NCBI GenBank assembly: GCA_021292105.1
Contig: CM037862.1
Span: 7,234,765 to 7,298,764 of the forward strand
Length of the DNA: 64,000 nt
Direction: 5' to 3'
From: Anadara kagoshimensis
Lineage: Eukaryota; Mollusca; Bivalvia; Arcoida; Arcidae
This document shows positions 25,701 through 36,600 of the stretch, piece after piece. The notes under the pieces are model-generated. The model did not search any database, had not been told where the DNA came from, and was given only the letters and a program-made list of their open reading frames with translations. The position numbers and the translations under genes are program-made. Every line of letters starts with the position of its first letter. Within the stretch, counting starts at the first letter, position 1.

Positions 25701-27225
25701 AACTTTGACTTCTTTTTGTTATCTCAGTGTCAAACTTTGACTACTTTTCGTTATCTTAGTGTCAAACTTTGCCTACTTTTCGTTATCTTAGTGTCAAACT
25801 TTGTCAAACTTTGCCTACTTTTCGTTATCTTAGTGTCAAACTTTGCCTCCTTTTCGTTATCTTAGTGTCAAACTTTGCCTACTTTTCGTTATCTCAGTGT
25901 CAAACTTTGCCTACTTTTCGTTATCTTAGTGTCAAACTTTGCCTACTTTTCGTTATCTTAGTGTCAAACTTTGCCTACTTTTCGTTATCTCAGTGTCAAA
26001 CTTTGCCTACTTTTCGTTATCTTAGTGTCAAACTTTGTCTACTTTTCGTTATCTTAGTGTCAAACTTTGTCAAACTTTGCCTACTTTTCGTTATCTTAGT
26101 GTCAAATTTTGCTTACTTTTCGTTATCTTAGTGTCAGACTTTGCCTACTTTTCGTTATCTTAGTGTCAAACTTTGACTACTTTTCGTTATCTCAGTGTCA
26201 AACTTTGACTACTTTTGGTTATCTCAGTGTCAAACTTTGCCTACTTTTCGTTATCTTAGTCAAACTTTGCCTACTTTTCGTTATCTCAGTGTCAAACTTT
26301 GACTACTTTTCGTTATCTCAGTGTCAAACTTTGACTACTTTTCGTTATCTCAGTGTCAAACTTTGCCTACTTTTCGTTATCTTAGTGTCAAACTTTGCCT
26401 ACTTTTCGTTATCTTAGTGTCAAACTTTGACTACTTTTCGTTATCTCAGTGTCAAACTTTGACTACTTTTCGTTATCTCAGTGTCAAACTTTGACTACTT
26501 TTCGTTATCTCAGTGTCAAACTTTGCCTACTTTTCGTTATCTTAGTGTCAAACTTTGCCTACTTTTCGTTATCTTCGTGTCAAACTTTGCCTACTTTTCG
26601 TTATCTTAGTGTCAAACTTTGACTACTTTTCGTTATCTCAGTGTCAAACTTTGCCTACTTTTCGTTATCTTAGTGTCAAACTTTCGACAAGTCTGTACTG
26701 TATGTCTAAATGATGAGTTAATAAATAAACTTTTTAAACATATAAAATCTCGGTATTAAAGTCACATACTGTAAACATTGCCAGATTTTCCGCGAGAGGA
26801 AATGTTCGCGAAATCGTATTGTTGGCATTTCGCGAGGAGGTTATTTTTGCGATGTTACCCAATCCTGTTTCACTTACAAAGTATTATCTTAATTCGCGAG
26901 AAGGTTATTTTCGCGATGTTATCCGTTCCTGTTTCAATGACGGGGTCTTATCTTAATTCGTGAGTGGGGTAATTTTCGCGTGATTTTTTACAATTCACGA
27001 AAATATCCATCACGCGAAAAACGTTTACAGTATTTAACACGTAGTTTTAATTTATAGACAGTTAAATAAAAATAACTCAAGAATCTCTGAGTCTGTTTTA
27101 AAACAAAATGTTCAAAGTTACATACCTTTAAGATAAGAGAACGATAAAAACACTACCAATAGCAATGCATGTATAAAAACAGTAAATATTACAAATTGAG
27201 GATTAATGCGTCTTCTGGTGGTCAT
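12576..27225 (-). CDS. Carbohydrate sulfotransferase paralog C (Sulfotransfer_2 family), three exons with giant introns
   Basis: Exon 1 (27126-27225) encodes 33 residues: MTTRRRINPQFV, then a strongly hydrophobic signal anchor ending FSYLK, phase 1. Exon 2 (16786-16853) is bounded by TTTATTTCAG and GTAAGATGC and encodes 23 residues of stem (VSNVSEIQPVPAFMHEKK), phase 1 to phase 0. Exon 3 (12576-13702) carries the catalytic domain and ends at a TAA/TGA-type stop at 12576. The total is about 430 residues, usual for Golgi carbohydrate sulfotransferases. Exon 3 lacks one base in the T run at 13665-13668; with it the frame is open from acceptor to stop. Intron 1 contains the 6.9-kb 32-bp array, and intron 2 a pearl-like element and an inverted-repeat cluster. 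The acceptor sugar is unknown. Exon 2 is the least certain part: it is short and was found by splice signals, phase and position. Confidence 0.8.
13970..14785 (+). mobile_element. Pearl-like nonautonomous element, copy 1 (short, 3' end lost)
   Basis: It begins AACAAGAGACCCATTGGGCC, then TGCTCACCTAATTAATAATG. About 1.5 units of the ~145-bp core follow (CATCAAAATGATCATTGTAT, CTATACAATAAAAGTTTATAG), then the family's 3' part (AAAACGCGTAACTTATTTTT, CACGAAATGAACAAAC) and an ACGC/ACGCGCGC tract. The terminal AGGTGAGCTAAAA seen in the other two copies is absent. It lies in intron 2 of paralog C, just upstream of the catalytic exon. Confidence 0.7.
14812..15925. repeat. Foldback cluster with ~310-bp inverted arms and a third direct copy
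   Basis: A spacer unit U (CAAAGAAATTTCTCG...TTAACTTGCCGGGGTACAT) occurs at about 14812, 15179 and 15548. The arm at 14867-15178 is the near-perfect reverse complement of 15234-15547, and 15600-15925 repeats the latter directly. Each arm holds its own inner inverted repeats (GGGGTACATGGGACCGTGTA and its complement). The arms could fold into very long hairpins. Diverged fragments of the same sequence lie at 30758-30824 and 36318-36389 in CDC123 introns, so it is a dispersed family. Confidence 0.85.
16285..16570 (+). repeat. Dispersed repeat families D and E, adjacent copies
   Basis: GGTAAACACGTGATGTGATG and CCGGAAGGGTAAGCACC (family D) are followed by ACTAGACGG...CCTCATCAGTAGTGCTTGG...AAAGATGTTGAAAAGA (family E), which recurs at 9940-10010 and 46400-46515. 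These sit in intron 1 of paralog C, about 200 bases upstream of exon 2 on the minus strand's downstream side. Confidence 0.55.
16890..17095. mobile_element. Probable MITE rich in TTCGCG/CGCGAA
   Basis: TTTAATTTCGCGTGTATTTA on one side and CAAACGCGAAATAAGCG on the other give partial inverted symmetry. It resembles, at lower similarity, the element at 26766-27034. The ends are not certain. Confidence 0.4.
17117..17226. mobile_element. Small MITE with ~29-bp inverted ends
   Basis: GGACTAGAACCTAGCCCGAC...TAATCAGCCC at the left pairs with GGGGCTGATTAGTCAGACTA...GACTAGAG at the right, spacing about 50 bases. It is intronic. Confidence 0.6.
17455..17545. mobile_element. Foldback element, copy lacking its centre
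   Basis: GGCCGGAGTTCACATGCGGA, CGCCGCATGTTAACGACGG and GTGTATTATTCGACGATATA are the reverse complement of the copy at 17766-17887. That copy additionally has a ~35-bp hairpin in the middle. Confidence 0.65.
17766..17887. mobile_element. Foldback/MITE with 23-bp terminal inverted repeats and a central hairpin
   Basis: TATCGTTGAATAATACACGG at 17766 pairs with the complement of CCGTGTATTATTCGACGATA ending at 17886, one mismatch in 20. The centre (ATATCACTCAGTGGC...GCCACCTCGTGATAT) forms a second hairpin. It has no coding capacity. Confidence 0.7.
17969..18534. mobile_element. Putative DNA transposon remnant of unusual composition
   Basis: The ends CAGTCACACAGCC (17969) and GGTTGTATGACTG (18522-18534) are inverted repeats with 11 of 13 matches. 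The inside is much richer in CG and in variants of ATTTATGCGTGA/ATTCATGCG than its surroundings. Two modest open frames on the plus strand show no recognised domain. A C homopolymer directly abuts the left end. Confidence 0.4.
18655..19150. repeat. Dispersed repeat family D, plus copy and partial minus copy
   Basis: The plus copy at 18655-18795 has AAAACACGTGGACTTCCACT, TCGGAAGTGTAAGCACACCC and GTTTAGCTAGCTAC. A partial minus copy at 19095-19150 has CTGTCAGTTTCTAAAAGTTT and GATTGTTATTTGGACAAG. Nothing else was recognised between them. Confidence 0.5.
19641..26704. mobile_element. 26-bp inverted repeats bracketing the 32-bp array (possible host transposon)
   Basis: TACAATACAGACCTGTCGAA...AGTT at 19641-19666 and the reverse complement of 26679-26704 (TACAGTACAGACTTGTCGAA...AGTT) agree at 23 of 26 positions. 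The left repeat is separated from the array by ~135 bp of non-repetitive sequence; the right one begins inside the last monomer. This would fit a nonautonomous DNA element whose interior expanded. No target-site duplication or transposase is visible, so the element status is inferred. Confidence 0.45.
19805..26684 (+). repeat. Giant minisatellite: ~215 copies of a 32-bp monomer with higher-order duplication
   Basis: The consensus monomer is CCTACTTTTCGTTATCTTAG plus TGTCAAACTTTG. Monomers differ mainly at two places: GCCTAC/GACTAC and CTTAG/CTCAG. Rarer variants are CGTAATC, TTGGTTATC, GTCGAAC, GCTTAC, and an 11-bp internal duplication (TGTCAAACTTTGTCAAACTT). Rare variants recur 2,125 bp apart (for example GTGTCACACTTTG at 22489 and 24614), so 21300-23422 and 23423-25550 are tandem copies of a 2.12-kb block, with a third partial copy after 25560. 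It lies wholly in intron 1 of sulfotransferase paralog C. The long frames across it are a by-product of the period, not genes. Confidence 0.95.
26766..27034. mobile_element. MITE with ACTGTAAAC ends
   Basis: CATACTGTAAACATTGCCAG at the left is mirrored by CACGCGAAAAACGTTTACAG at the right (about 10 bp of good terminal pairing). The inside contains two direct copies of TTCGCGAGRAGGTTATTTT. It abuts the array flank and lies about 90 bp downstream of exon 1 of paralog C. Confidence 0.55.
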
Positions 27226-27659
27226 AGTTGTAGAATGATGCACTTTTCTCTAAGTTTTAGTGGTGTCGTCACTTCCGTTACGGCATAGATTTACGTTGAA
27301 CCTGCGTCACCCGTGATTCTTAAGCTTGCGGTAAGACGATGTACATACAGTATAAACCCTTACTATTGTGTATTCACACGTTATACTTTGTATATAATTT
27401 AATTATACCGGTTGTATTCGTGTCTATTTTAATTCAATAAAATTTTTACAAAGCGGACAACGAAAAGATTAAGTGATATAATGTCATCATAAGCTCATTA
27501 CAATTAACTTATGATATATATTGATGTGATTTTTGAGGAAGTAACTGAAGATATATAATAATATCTGAATAGAAATAAAACTTAGTATCACAATATTATT
27601 AGAAGGAATGTCATAATTTATAAAGTATAATGAAATTATTCTGCAAAACACATCGAGCG

Positions 27660-28009
27660 TCTCCAGCATGATACACCAATTAGGCTGGATGTCTCTTCAA
27701 CATCGACGTAAGAACGCCAGACTAACCATGATGTACAAAATAGATAGAGGACTTGATGCCATTAGCAAAATGAACAGACTGTTGCCACTTAGAAGACTCG
27801 GGCGCACAACCCATGCCAAGTCACTTAAGTTCCTGACCTGTCGAACCGATACCAGGAAGACGTCCTTCTTCCCATGGTCAGTGCGGGACTGGAATGCCTT
27901 GTCTCCAGACATCGTACATGCAGATACACTACAGGACTTCCGTTTTCTAGCAGTGTCTAGTGTCCAAACTCTTTTAATTCCTAACTATTTTAAAATTTTA
28001 ACCTTGTAG
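27660..28009 (+). pseudogene. Non-LTR retrotransposon (LINE) reverse transcriptase, C-terminal fragment
   Basis: The frame encodes LGWMSLQHRRKNARLTMMYK, then SFFPWSVRDWNALSPDIV. This is the characteristic tail of reverse transcriptase proteins of jockey/CR1-type LINEs (pattern W-x-SL-x-RR...ARL-x-M-x-YK and FFP-x-x-x-RDWN-x-L). Only about 110 residues remain; the polymerase core and endonuclease are missing, so it is a 5'-truncated dead copy. It lies between sulfotransferase C and CDC123. Confidence 0.8.
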
Positions 28010-29345
28010 TTTCCTGCACTTGTCCACTCCTACAAATATCAGTATCTTCAACCAGTTGAAGGAGGATATAACCCGGGAAAAAACGTCTTTAGAAATGATG
28101 AACTACATGTACTTAACCATACCTTAAAATATTCCCGTGAGTCTCATTGAAATCTATTCCAAACTTTATATTTCCCGAAATACTCGTATGTAACACTATA
28201 ACAATTATGATGATCACATTAATCTGTGTGAAATAATATGTCACTGATAAGTAGTGATGACATTTAATTCTTGCGTATTGTAATTTTCAAGTTCTATCGC
28301 TGAAAAGGGTTATAATTGCGCCAGCAAAAATATGGAGAAAATAGAGAGAGCTATAAAAATTGGCTTTACAAAATTAATGTACGTCTCATAATTTAACGTT
28401 TTAACTATAAATAAAATTTCTTAAACATTTATCATTTTTAATAACAAAAAGTTTATAATAAAATATATTTGTTCCAAAAATTTTTACCTACAGTCAAGAT
28501 TATTTCACTTGATATTACAATCATAATTCTCATGATTCATGATGGCAGATCTCCAATTAAGGCCAGTAGCTGCTTTAACTTGAGGCATACAACTTAGTGT
28601 TGCCCTTATATGAAAGTGGAGGCTGGGTGTATTTTAGATCTGGTCAGATCCATCAGTTCTCTGGATTCATCTCTTATTATTTTCTAAAGAAAATGCTCCC
28701 AAAATAGAAAAAATCTGATGATTATCAAAATCAATAAGCCAAACTCATTAAAGAAAAAAATCTTTAGAAAAAAATAATAATTACTAAATAAATGTCCATA
28801 TGGCAATGGGAATAAATGTCTACCTAGCAAACAAAATCGGTGCACACTGACAATATGATTTTTCATATTTGCCATGCAAGGGAGGTAACCAGTATAAGAT
28901 AATAGCTCTTCAATGCAGAAAGGGGCGTATAGTCGTGTAGACATTTGCTCACATGTTGTTGTTTACAAAATATTAAGTTGGTTATTACAATTTTGTTAAA
29001 GTTTACATCACATTAATTCGCTTAGACAACAAATAGAAACCATTCTATGTTCACAATGTGTATAAGCTACAAAAGTAAACACTGACATTATAAACGCGTA
29101 TCGAGATTCTTTTTCTTACGAAATTTAGGATTGCATCAGATTCTGGTTATTTAGAACAAGTTATTTTACTAATTTGTTTAAAACCGCTTGGTATAAATTG
29201 AAGTTTTTTTCACTTGAAGAAGAAATTACCACAAGATTCAGATATAAGTATAGATACTGCTGAAGAAAGGACAGACTGAAAGAAAATATTTGTTAAAAAA
29301 AAAATAAGGACAAATTGATAAGACAACAATCAATCACAAAAGAAG
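28010..29345. other. Intergenic stretch upstream of CDC123
   Basis: AT-rich. A minus-strand frame at 28684-28944 has no recognisable domain. The CDC123 promoter should lie here, but no TATA box or other core element stands out; the immediate upstream sequence is A-rich. Confidence 0.45.
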
Positions 29346-32300
29346 ATGAAAGTTTGTGAAGTACAACATTGTAATTTCTCTGTTTGGTATCCTAAATTTA
29401 AGGAGTTAACCATAAGGAGGTGTGTTTGATTGATGAGATGTTTAACACAATGTTCATAACAATGAAGTGTTTTTATTTTCAGATTTGAAAGCCATATAAA
29501 ACCACACTTGCACAATTTAAAATTAAAAAAAAATATATATATATTTCGACAGTGAAAAACATGTTTGTCCTCGCTGAGATTGTACACTGTACCTTAGAGT
29601 TCTTTGACACATTTATTTCAGTCCAGAGCTCTACTGTACCTTCATTTTGGATCCCACATACATTAGACCATGTTTTAACATTCTCAAATATGTTCTATAG
29701 CAACATTGACACTTCAAATTCTTTGGTTGGGTAAGCATAAATGCCCTTTTTAAGGCCGTACCCTGTATATATTTTACAGTTCCAACTGACAGCAAATGTA
29801 CTCCAGAGAAATACAAGTTCCACTGGATAACAGTTTCCTTGAAAACCTGACTGGGTGAACCTCTGTTTGATAACCTGACTGGGTGAACCTCTGTTTGAAA
29901 ACCTGACTGGGTGAACCTCTGTTTGATAACCTGACTGGGTGAACCTCTGTTTGATAACCTGACTGGGTGAACCTCTGTTTGATAACCAGAAGTAGTTATT
30001 ATCTGGTCTGTCTTTTTTAAAAAGATAATTTGTCTGGACTATTCACTTACAAAATGGATTAATGATAAATCCAATTCTAATGGATCATTGTGTTGGTAAT
30101 GCATACATAGAAATTTTTATTGTGCCAAAAGGGTTTTGGTTCAAATTCATAATTTTTTTCATAATTTATTTTGAATGGTGTTTTATGCCCCAGTCAAGAT
30201 TCTATTCTCTTAATATATTGAGGTGGTCAGTTTAGGTATTTTGTGAAGAAACCTGAGTGCTCAAAGAAAGAAACTGAACTAATGCACCAGGATCTGACTG
30301 GTGGGTTTGAGCCCTGGAAAAGTGAGAGTTGAATATAAAAAGTGGTTCACAATTTATTTTTTAACCTCCACCTTTGTACTTGTATTTTCAGCTGTGTTCT
30401 GCCTTTACCAGAAGAGTTTATAGAGTATTTACATGCAGATGGAGTTGTACTGCCACAGGGGTAAATAATTGTTTTAACATATTAATACAGTATAAAAACA
30501 TAAAAACCAAAATTGTTTCCTTGCATGCAAATCTTTTTTTTACTTTAAGGAGATAAAAACTTATTTGGTTGGATTGATTGCAACTTAATTTTCATATAGA
30601 CAATTTGACTTGCCTTCTTAGCAATCCTTTTGATTTTCTAATTTATGTTACAATGGAATGTATTTTTATTTCAATTCGAAATTAACACTGCAGAAAAGTA
30701 ACATCTGCATTCTAATACTCTTATGATAAAAAAAATGGTGAAAAGGTACGCAAGCTAAGGGTACATAAGTGGGGGACAAGGTACATGGGGCTGTGTAACC
30801 TGCCAAAATCTAGTATACCTTAATAATATATCTGTATTTCTATTCAGGTCAGTCATAGGTAATACAGTCTATGATGAAGATGATGTAGACGGAGAAGACG
30901 TAAGTGTTAAAGACTTTTTACATGTATGTTCTCCCTGGGTTGTTTTTGGGTCCAATATTCTGCCCCATTCACAATTCAAAATCTTATGGTTTTTTCACAA
31001 TCACTTTGCTAGTTTTCACAATTTTTGGAAATTTCAGCTTTAAAACCAGTATATTTGGAGTTTTCTTTTTCACAATTTTGGCTATTATGATGCTTTTTTC
31101 ACAATTGCAAGGGCCCTGGTCCCATTCACAGAAGGGTGAGAGAGAGCTCTGTGGTGTTTTTCACAATCACTTTGTCACTTTGCCAATTTTCACAATTTTG
31201 GAAATTTCAGTATTAAACACAGTATTTTGGAGTTTTTCATCACTTTTTCATAGTTTTCATCATTATGATGCTTATTTACACAGTTGCATAGACCCCAGTC
31301 CCTTTCACAAAAGTTTGAGAGTCTTGGATGTACAATATTGGCAAAAAAAATGTTGGTGACTGCTTTACTAAAATATGGTTGGTCTGGAAACCTGAAACAC
31401 ACATTTGTTTGCTTGGCCTGACCTAGCTATTGTTAGATTAATTCATACAATTTTATTTTCAGTTAAATGTTGATTGGGATGAAGATGAAACACAAGCAGA
31501 GGTTTGTAAAATTTAATCTTTTAATCTCAGAGTCTGAGCATTTGATAAAAAAGATATTTTAAAATGAATAAAATCAAACAAATAGATACAAGTAATCTTT
31601 GTCCAAATAAATGTTCTAACAATAACAGTAGAATTTTAATACTCAAACATTGCACCAATATATTTACATATACTGTAATCTTTATGGGCATAAAGCAAGC
31701 ACACAGGCATAACCCATTTACTTTACATTTCTCCACACTTTTTTGAGAATCTGGGCTTGTCTATAAAGTGTTTATTTAATGTCAGTATAGTCGACTTTCA
31801 TTACTGAAAATACATTGACACATATATGTTCTGCCTACTTTAGTCACCAATAAGGTTGTAATATTAGTTAAATAACACCAAAACTCTGTATGTAGTAGGC
31901 AAATCTTTAAGTCTTTTTGGTAAAAAAAAAAACAGTTGAGTCTATTAGGTGACTGTGACCTTAAATTTCAACATTACTAGTTTTGTACAGTAAGTTGATT
32001 TAGAAAATATGTTAATCCATAGTTTAACATAAAGGTGGAAACTTATTGATGTATGTTTTATTGGATTTATTTTGATGTTTCAGTCACCCCAGTTTCCAGA
32101 ATTTGAGGCTGTAGTCAGACAAAAGATAAATAAACTGGGAGGAGCTATATTTCCAAAACTTAATTGGAGCGCCCCAAGGGTAATGTATCATGATATCAGT
32201 AATAACACAGTTACAATCGTTTTGCAAAGTTTTTAGTTGGGGGTATATTAATTTACCCCATCTGTCCATTTATCTGTCCATTTTTTCATCCGAATAGGGA

Positions 32301-33655
32301 TTCAAATCTTGTCTTACTTTTTTTCTTCTTCAGTTTTAGAGTTATAGAATGTATATTTTAGGGTGTTTAAACACATGGAGGTGTGCAGGATTGTGAAGTA
32401 TTACACATGAATACTGAATCATTATATTATCATGCTAAATACAAAGTCATTCTGAGTTGAATATGGCATAAAAAAAAATTAGAAGCTTTGACATATTTTA
32501 ATTTTTTATGACAGTCAGGAGGCATCATTTGTGTCTTAGAGACAAACTTTGCTACTAACAAATCAAAATCCTACATAATTCTCATCTTTTATTTGTTTGT
32601 CATTTATAGTGATTTATTTTTAGTTCCAAATCTAATCAAGATATGAATATTGCAGTAATGATGTGTAAATTTTGTAAAACAAAAACATATTCATATGACA
32701 ATTTTCATCATATATATGCAAGCAACATATTGTCATAACCTTTTCATGGGAACTTATTTGTGTACTTAGAATTCAGGCTAATGTACCAGAATATAATGTC
32801 ATAGTGTCAGATTCAGAATATTTGTATACTTTCATTTTCATTTGAGTTCATTCATTAGATTATGTCATATTCAAACTCGCACAAATTTAAAATTGATTAC
32901 TGGCAGTTCTCATTTTTGTAATTTCCAGATTTAAATTTTGATTTTATTTTTCAGGATGCGAGTTGGATAGCACTAGACAAGACATTAAAGTGTACTTGTC
33001 CTAGTGATATATATTTACTGTTAAAAAGTTCACAGTTTATATCTTATGATCTAACAAAAGCGTAAGTATTAGGTTATTTGATTTCTAATCGGCACTTAAA
33101 GATCACAGTGCCTCTTATCACCAAAATTTGAATCCCACTCGGGATAGATACTAGTTTGAGAAAGTTTGTCAGTTTGCTTTCCAAAGATCAGTGGTTTTCT
33201 CCAAACACTCCAGTTTTCTCCATTATCCTTTACAAACTTACTGCCTTGATATCAGTAAATGACTCTTGACTGGGCTACAAAACTCCATTACTTCACTCAG
33301 CTCTTCTCTGACTACATGGAAGTGGTTGAGTGGCATGGAGTGATGCTGTTTGATGCTCCAGTAAAGACTCTCTATTATGTTGATGCAGTGAGTTCTGGAA
33401 CAGTGCAGGAAACTGGAGTGCCTGGAGAGAAAAAACCACCGACCTTTCAGCTTTACACAAGGATGGCATTCAAACCTAGACATTGAGAGGCACTTATGTA
33501 ATTATCTTTTAGCCATCAAGTCTCCTGGGAGTGAGTGACAGGAATTTCAAGAATATTTAAATTATTTTATGATGTCACAAGTTATAGTTTTTTCTAACTT
33601 TTAAAAGTTTTCTCTGAAGGACTGATTTATAAAGAAAACATATAGGATATATATA

Positions 33656-33696
<41 letters not shown>

Positions 33697-36600
33697 TACT
33701 AAAAATCTGAGGATAAGAAAAGGTAAAGAAAATTAGGCTCGATTATAGTTTGTTCTCTGTATTTCAGATTTGTAGATTGTGAAGATTATGAAGAAGAAAA
33801 AGATAAGATAAACATGAAATATGAATTAGTATTGAGAAGATGGATTGATTTAAATCCAGCATTGGAATTTAGATGTTTTGTTAAAAATAATAAACTTTTT
33901 GGTAAGACAGTAGATATTTGATCTTTTCCATAAACTATGAATTACGGCCGCACTTTGAAAAAGTGGTGCATATTATGTTATTGGTTATTTTTTTAAACAT
34001 ATATTTGTTAAACTCTTTTGATGTACCAGATACAGAGGGAAACTTCCATATTGTGATGACAGTTTATATTTTATCATAGATGCATATAATTTATTTCTGA
34101 TTATTGTGTAAAAGCCACATTGGCCATGTAGGTAAGGGGTTTGTCTTCTATCTAAAGGTCCCTAGCCATTGTGGACTCAACTTCCGTTGACCACCAATGA
34201 GAAACGGGTTTTCCTTATTGTACAGTTCTGATAGTTGATGCATTTGAAGTGTAATGGATTGGGTGTTCTTGGATTTTTATCTCTGACAATACAGGCAAAA
34301 GTACTGGCACTCTAAAGGTAGTCATTACTGATCACTAGTACAAAGCATATCAGAAACAGCTGTATTATAGGTGAATATATGAAAACAAAACCCAGAGTAA
34401 AACAACTACCTCTCTTAACTGGACTTTGTTACCACAATATAACAATGACATTGTTTGCTTAATTACAGTGGCTTTGAAACACTGAATATCTGTCTCACCT
34501 GAACAAAACAGCCAGTCAGTCAGTCGGTCTGAAAGATTCCAAATTTAAATGGTTTTCATTGTATTTATGAAGTTTGTTTTATTTTCAGCTATATCCCAGA
34601 GAAACAGTACAATATATTACGAGCATATACACAAACAACAAGATCAGATATTGTCAGATATAAAGATGTTTTATGAACATTGTATAGAATTTAAGTTTCC
34701 TAGCCAAAATTGTAAGTACTAATACATCTAACTTCTTCAGATGTTTATAAGCATTTCTGTTTTGTTAACTTTGTTTACTGGTAGCTGTTTTAATGAAATA
34801 ACTCTTTAATAATATCTTTAATTCATTATCATGTTTTATTTTCATTATTTTTACATATAGAATACAGTAGGCAGGGGTTGAAAATTCTTCAAGCCTGACG
34901 CCCAGGACTAGAAATTTGGCAAGCAGGACTTGGCAAAAAAATCTACTGAAAAGCCCATTGGGCTTAAATACTTAGAAGACCAATGAATTCTATTTCCGAC
35001 TGTCTTGAAAAAATCTCTAAAAACCATCTGTAGTCAATTTGCCCTGTTGTTGTTTACATTCATTCTTGATCATTACAGTGCTTGTAAGAAATGTTAGTTA
35101 TGAGGTAGGCAGTTCAAACATTTAATTGATAAAGAAAAATCTAGATAGTTATAGCGCTTGTAATTGCTTCAAATATTCATGTCCGATTATGTTGCTGTTG
35201 AATTGTAATTTCACATCTAACAAGCAGACTGCATCGGGCTACATTGGTCAGAAAAGAAAGTCACAAGACAATAAAGACACCAAATATGATAAGGACAAGT
35301 GTGTCCGATCATTTCAACAGCCATGGATTGACAAATTTCCATGGATCATTTATGATGAGGATAATGCAGACATGTAGGCCTATTGTAAATACTGCCGAAA
35401 AAACCTCTAACTGCCGATAGAAATGATGCATATTGATTTGTGTCATTCTTGATTTTGCTGTAAACTCTGGACTTGATAAAAAAATTTGGGGGCTTTTGAT
35501 TTTCTGTATAAAAAAGTCCTGGGCTTTAACTCATCTGAAAAAATTTTCAACCCCTGGTACTAGGTTGGTCCTCATTATATTGCTTCTGGATAACATTGGC
35601 ACCTTGCTTAATGTCACAGTACAGTAAAGTTTCATTATAATGCCCCTTGATAACTTTGCTACCTCACTTATTACCGCGGTAAAACCCACTTCATATTGCC
35701 CCTCAAATAACTTTTCCTCCTTGATTATCACAGTAGTACAGTAAATTCTAGTTATAATGCCCCTTCCTTGGTGTGTTATAATCAATGTTTATAAATTTAC
35801 TGTTTTCTGTTTTAGATGTGTTTGATATCTACAGAAAAGATGAGGTCAGTACAAAGTGAATAACTAATATAACACCTACATGTATATAATAGCATCGTGT
35901 GTATGTATGTGCATGATCCACAGTCACTAAAAGTTTGTCACTGGTTCATAGTGGCTCAAAATATGTTAAATATGTAGAAATCACTGAATAAGGGCAAAAC
36001 TTCTGTCAATCAAGTAGTATCTTAATTATAATCTTATGATTTGTTAATTCCTTGAAATTTGGTTAAATATATGTTACATGTTGAATTTTGAAAATTTCAT
36101 CAAATGGCTTTATTTGTTATATATCTGATATATTAACTGATAAAGAAAGGAGGGTTTCAGTGTTGAGGTTTTTTTATAAATGCCCTTTATATTGGATTAA
36201 GGTCAAACTTTTGCTGACTGGAAGTCCTTTAAATAATATCACTCCCATGTTCACTATCTCTCATACAATTTACTGTTCAAAACAGCATATCTTTTATTAT
36301 ACCCCCAAGACTGCGGCCCAGGGTACATAAATCTTTGACAGGGTACATGGGGCAGTGTAACCAGCCAAAACCCTGTATAGCTTATAATATCTCCCCACAA
36401 ACTAGTTTGAAGGGGTATATAGGAATCACCATGTCTGTTTGTGTCCATCAGTCAACACATCTGTCCATGTAAAATCTTGTCCAGGACATAACAGGGAAAA
36501 GTGTGTTTAAGTTAAAGTAAATGTTAGTTAAAGAATGATTGTGAAACTGGGACCTGTTCACATAATTCAGTGGTATATTGGTTATAATTTCAGGGTAAAA

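Noticed and set aside
19975-26417. Many overlapping open frames of 60-120 codons in the 32-bp array
   Set aside because: They are created by the repeat period and share one 32-residue motif in all frames. No start context, domain or non-repeat coding flank is present.
19805-26684. CRISPR-like appearance of ~32-bp repeats
   Set aside because: There are no unique spacers, the repeats are directly contiguous, and the context is eukaryotic.
28684-28944. Divergent gene head-to-head with CDC123 (NUDT5 is the neighbour in human)
   Set aside because: The frame has no resemblance to NUDT5 or any domain I recognise, and no conserved splice partner was found.
29552-29816. Overlapping frames on both strands considered as CDC123 exon 1
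   Set aside because: The true first exon is at 29346-29419, where sequence and phase match the family.
30904-31359. 151-codon frame in a CDC123 intron
   Set aside because: It results from an internal ~165-bp duplication of AT-rich sequence, with no domain, and lies between two well-supported exons.
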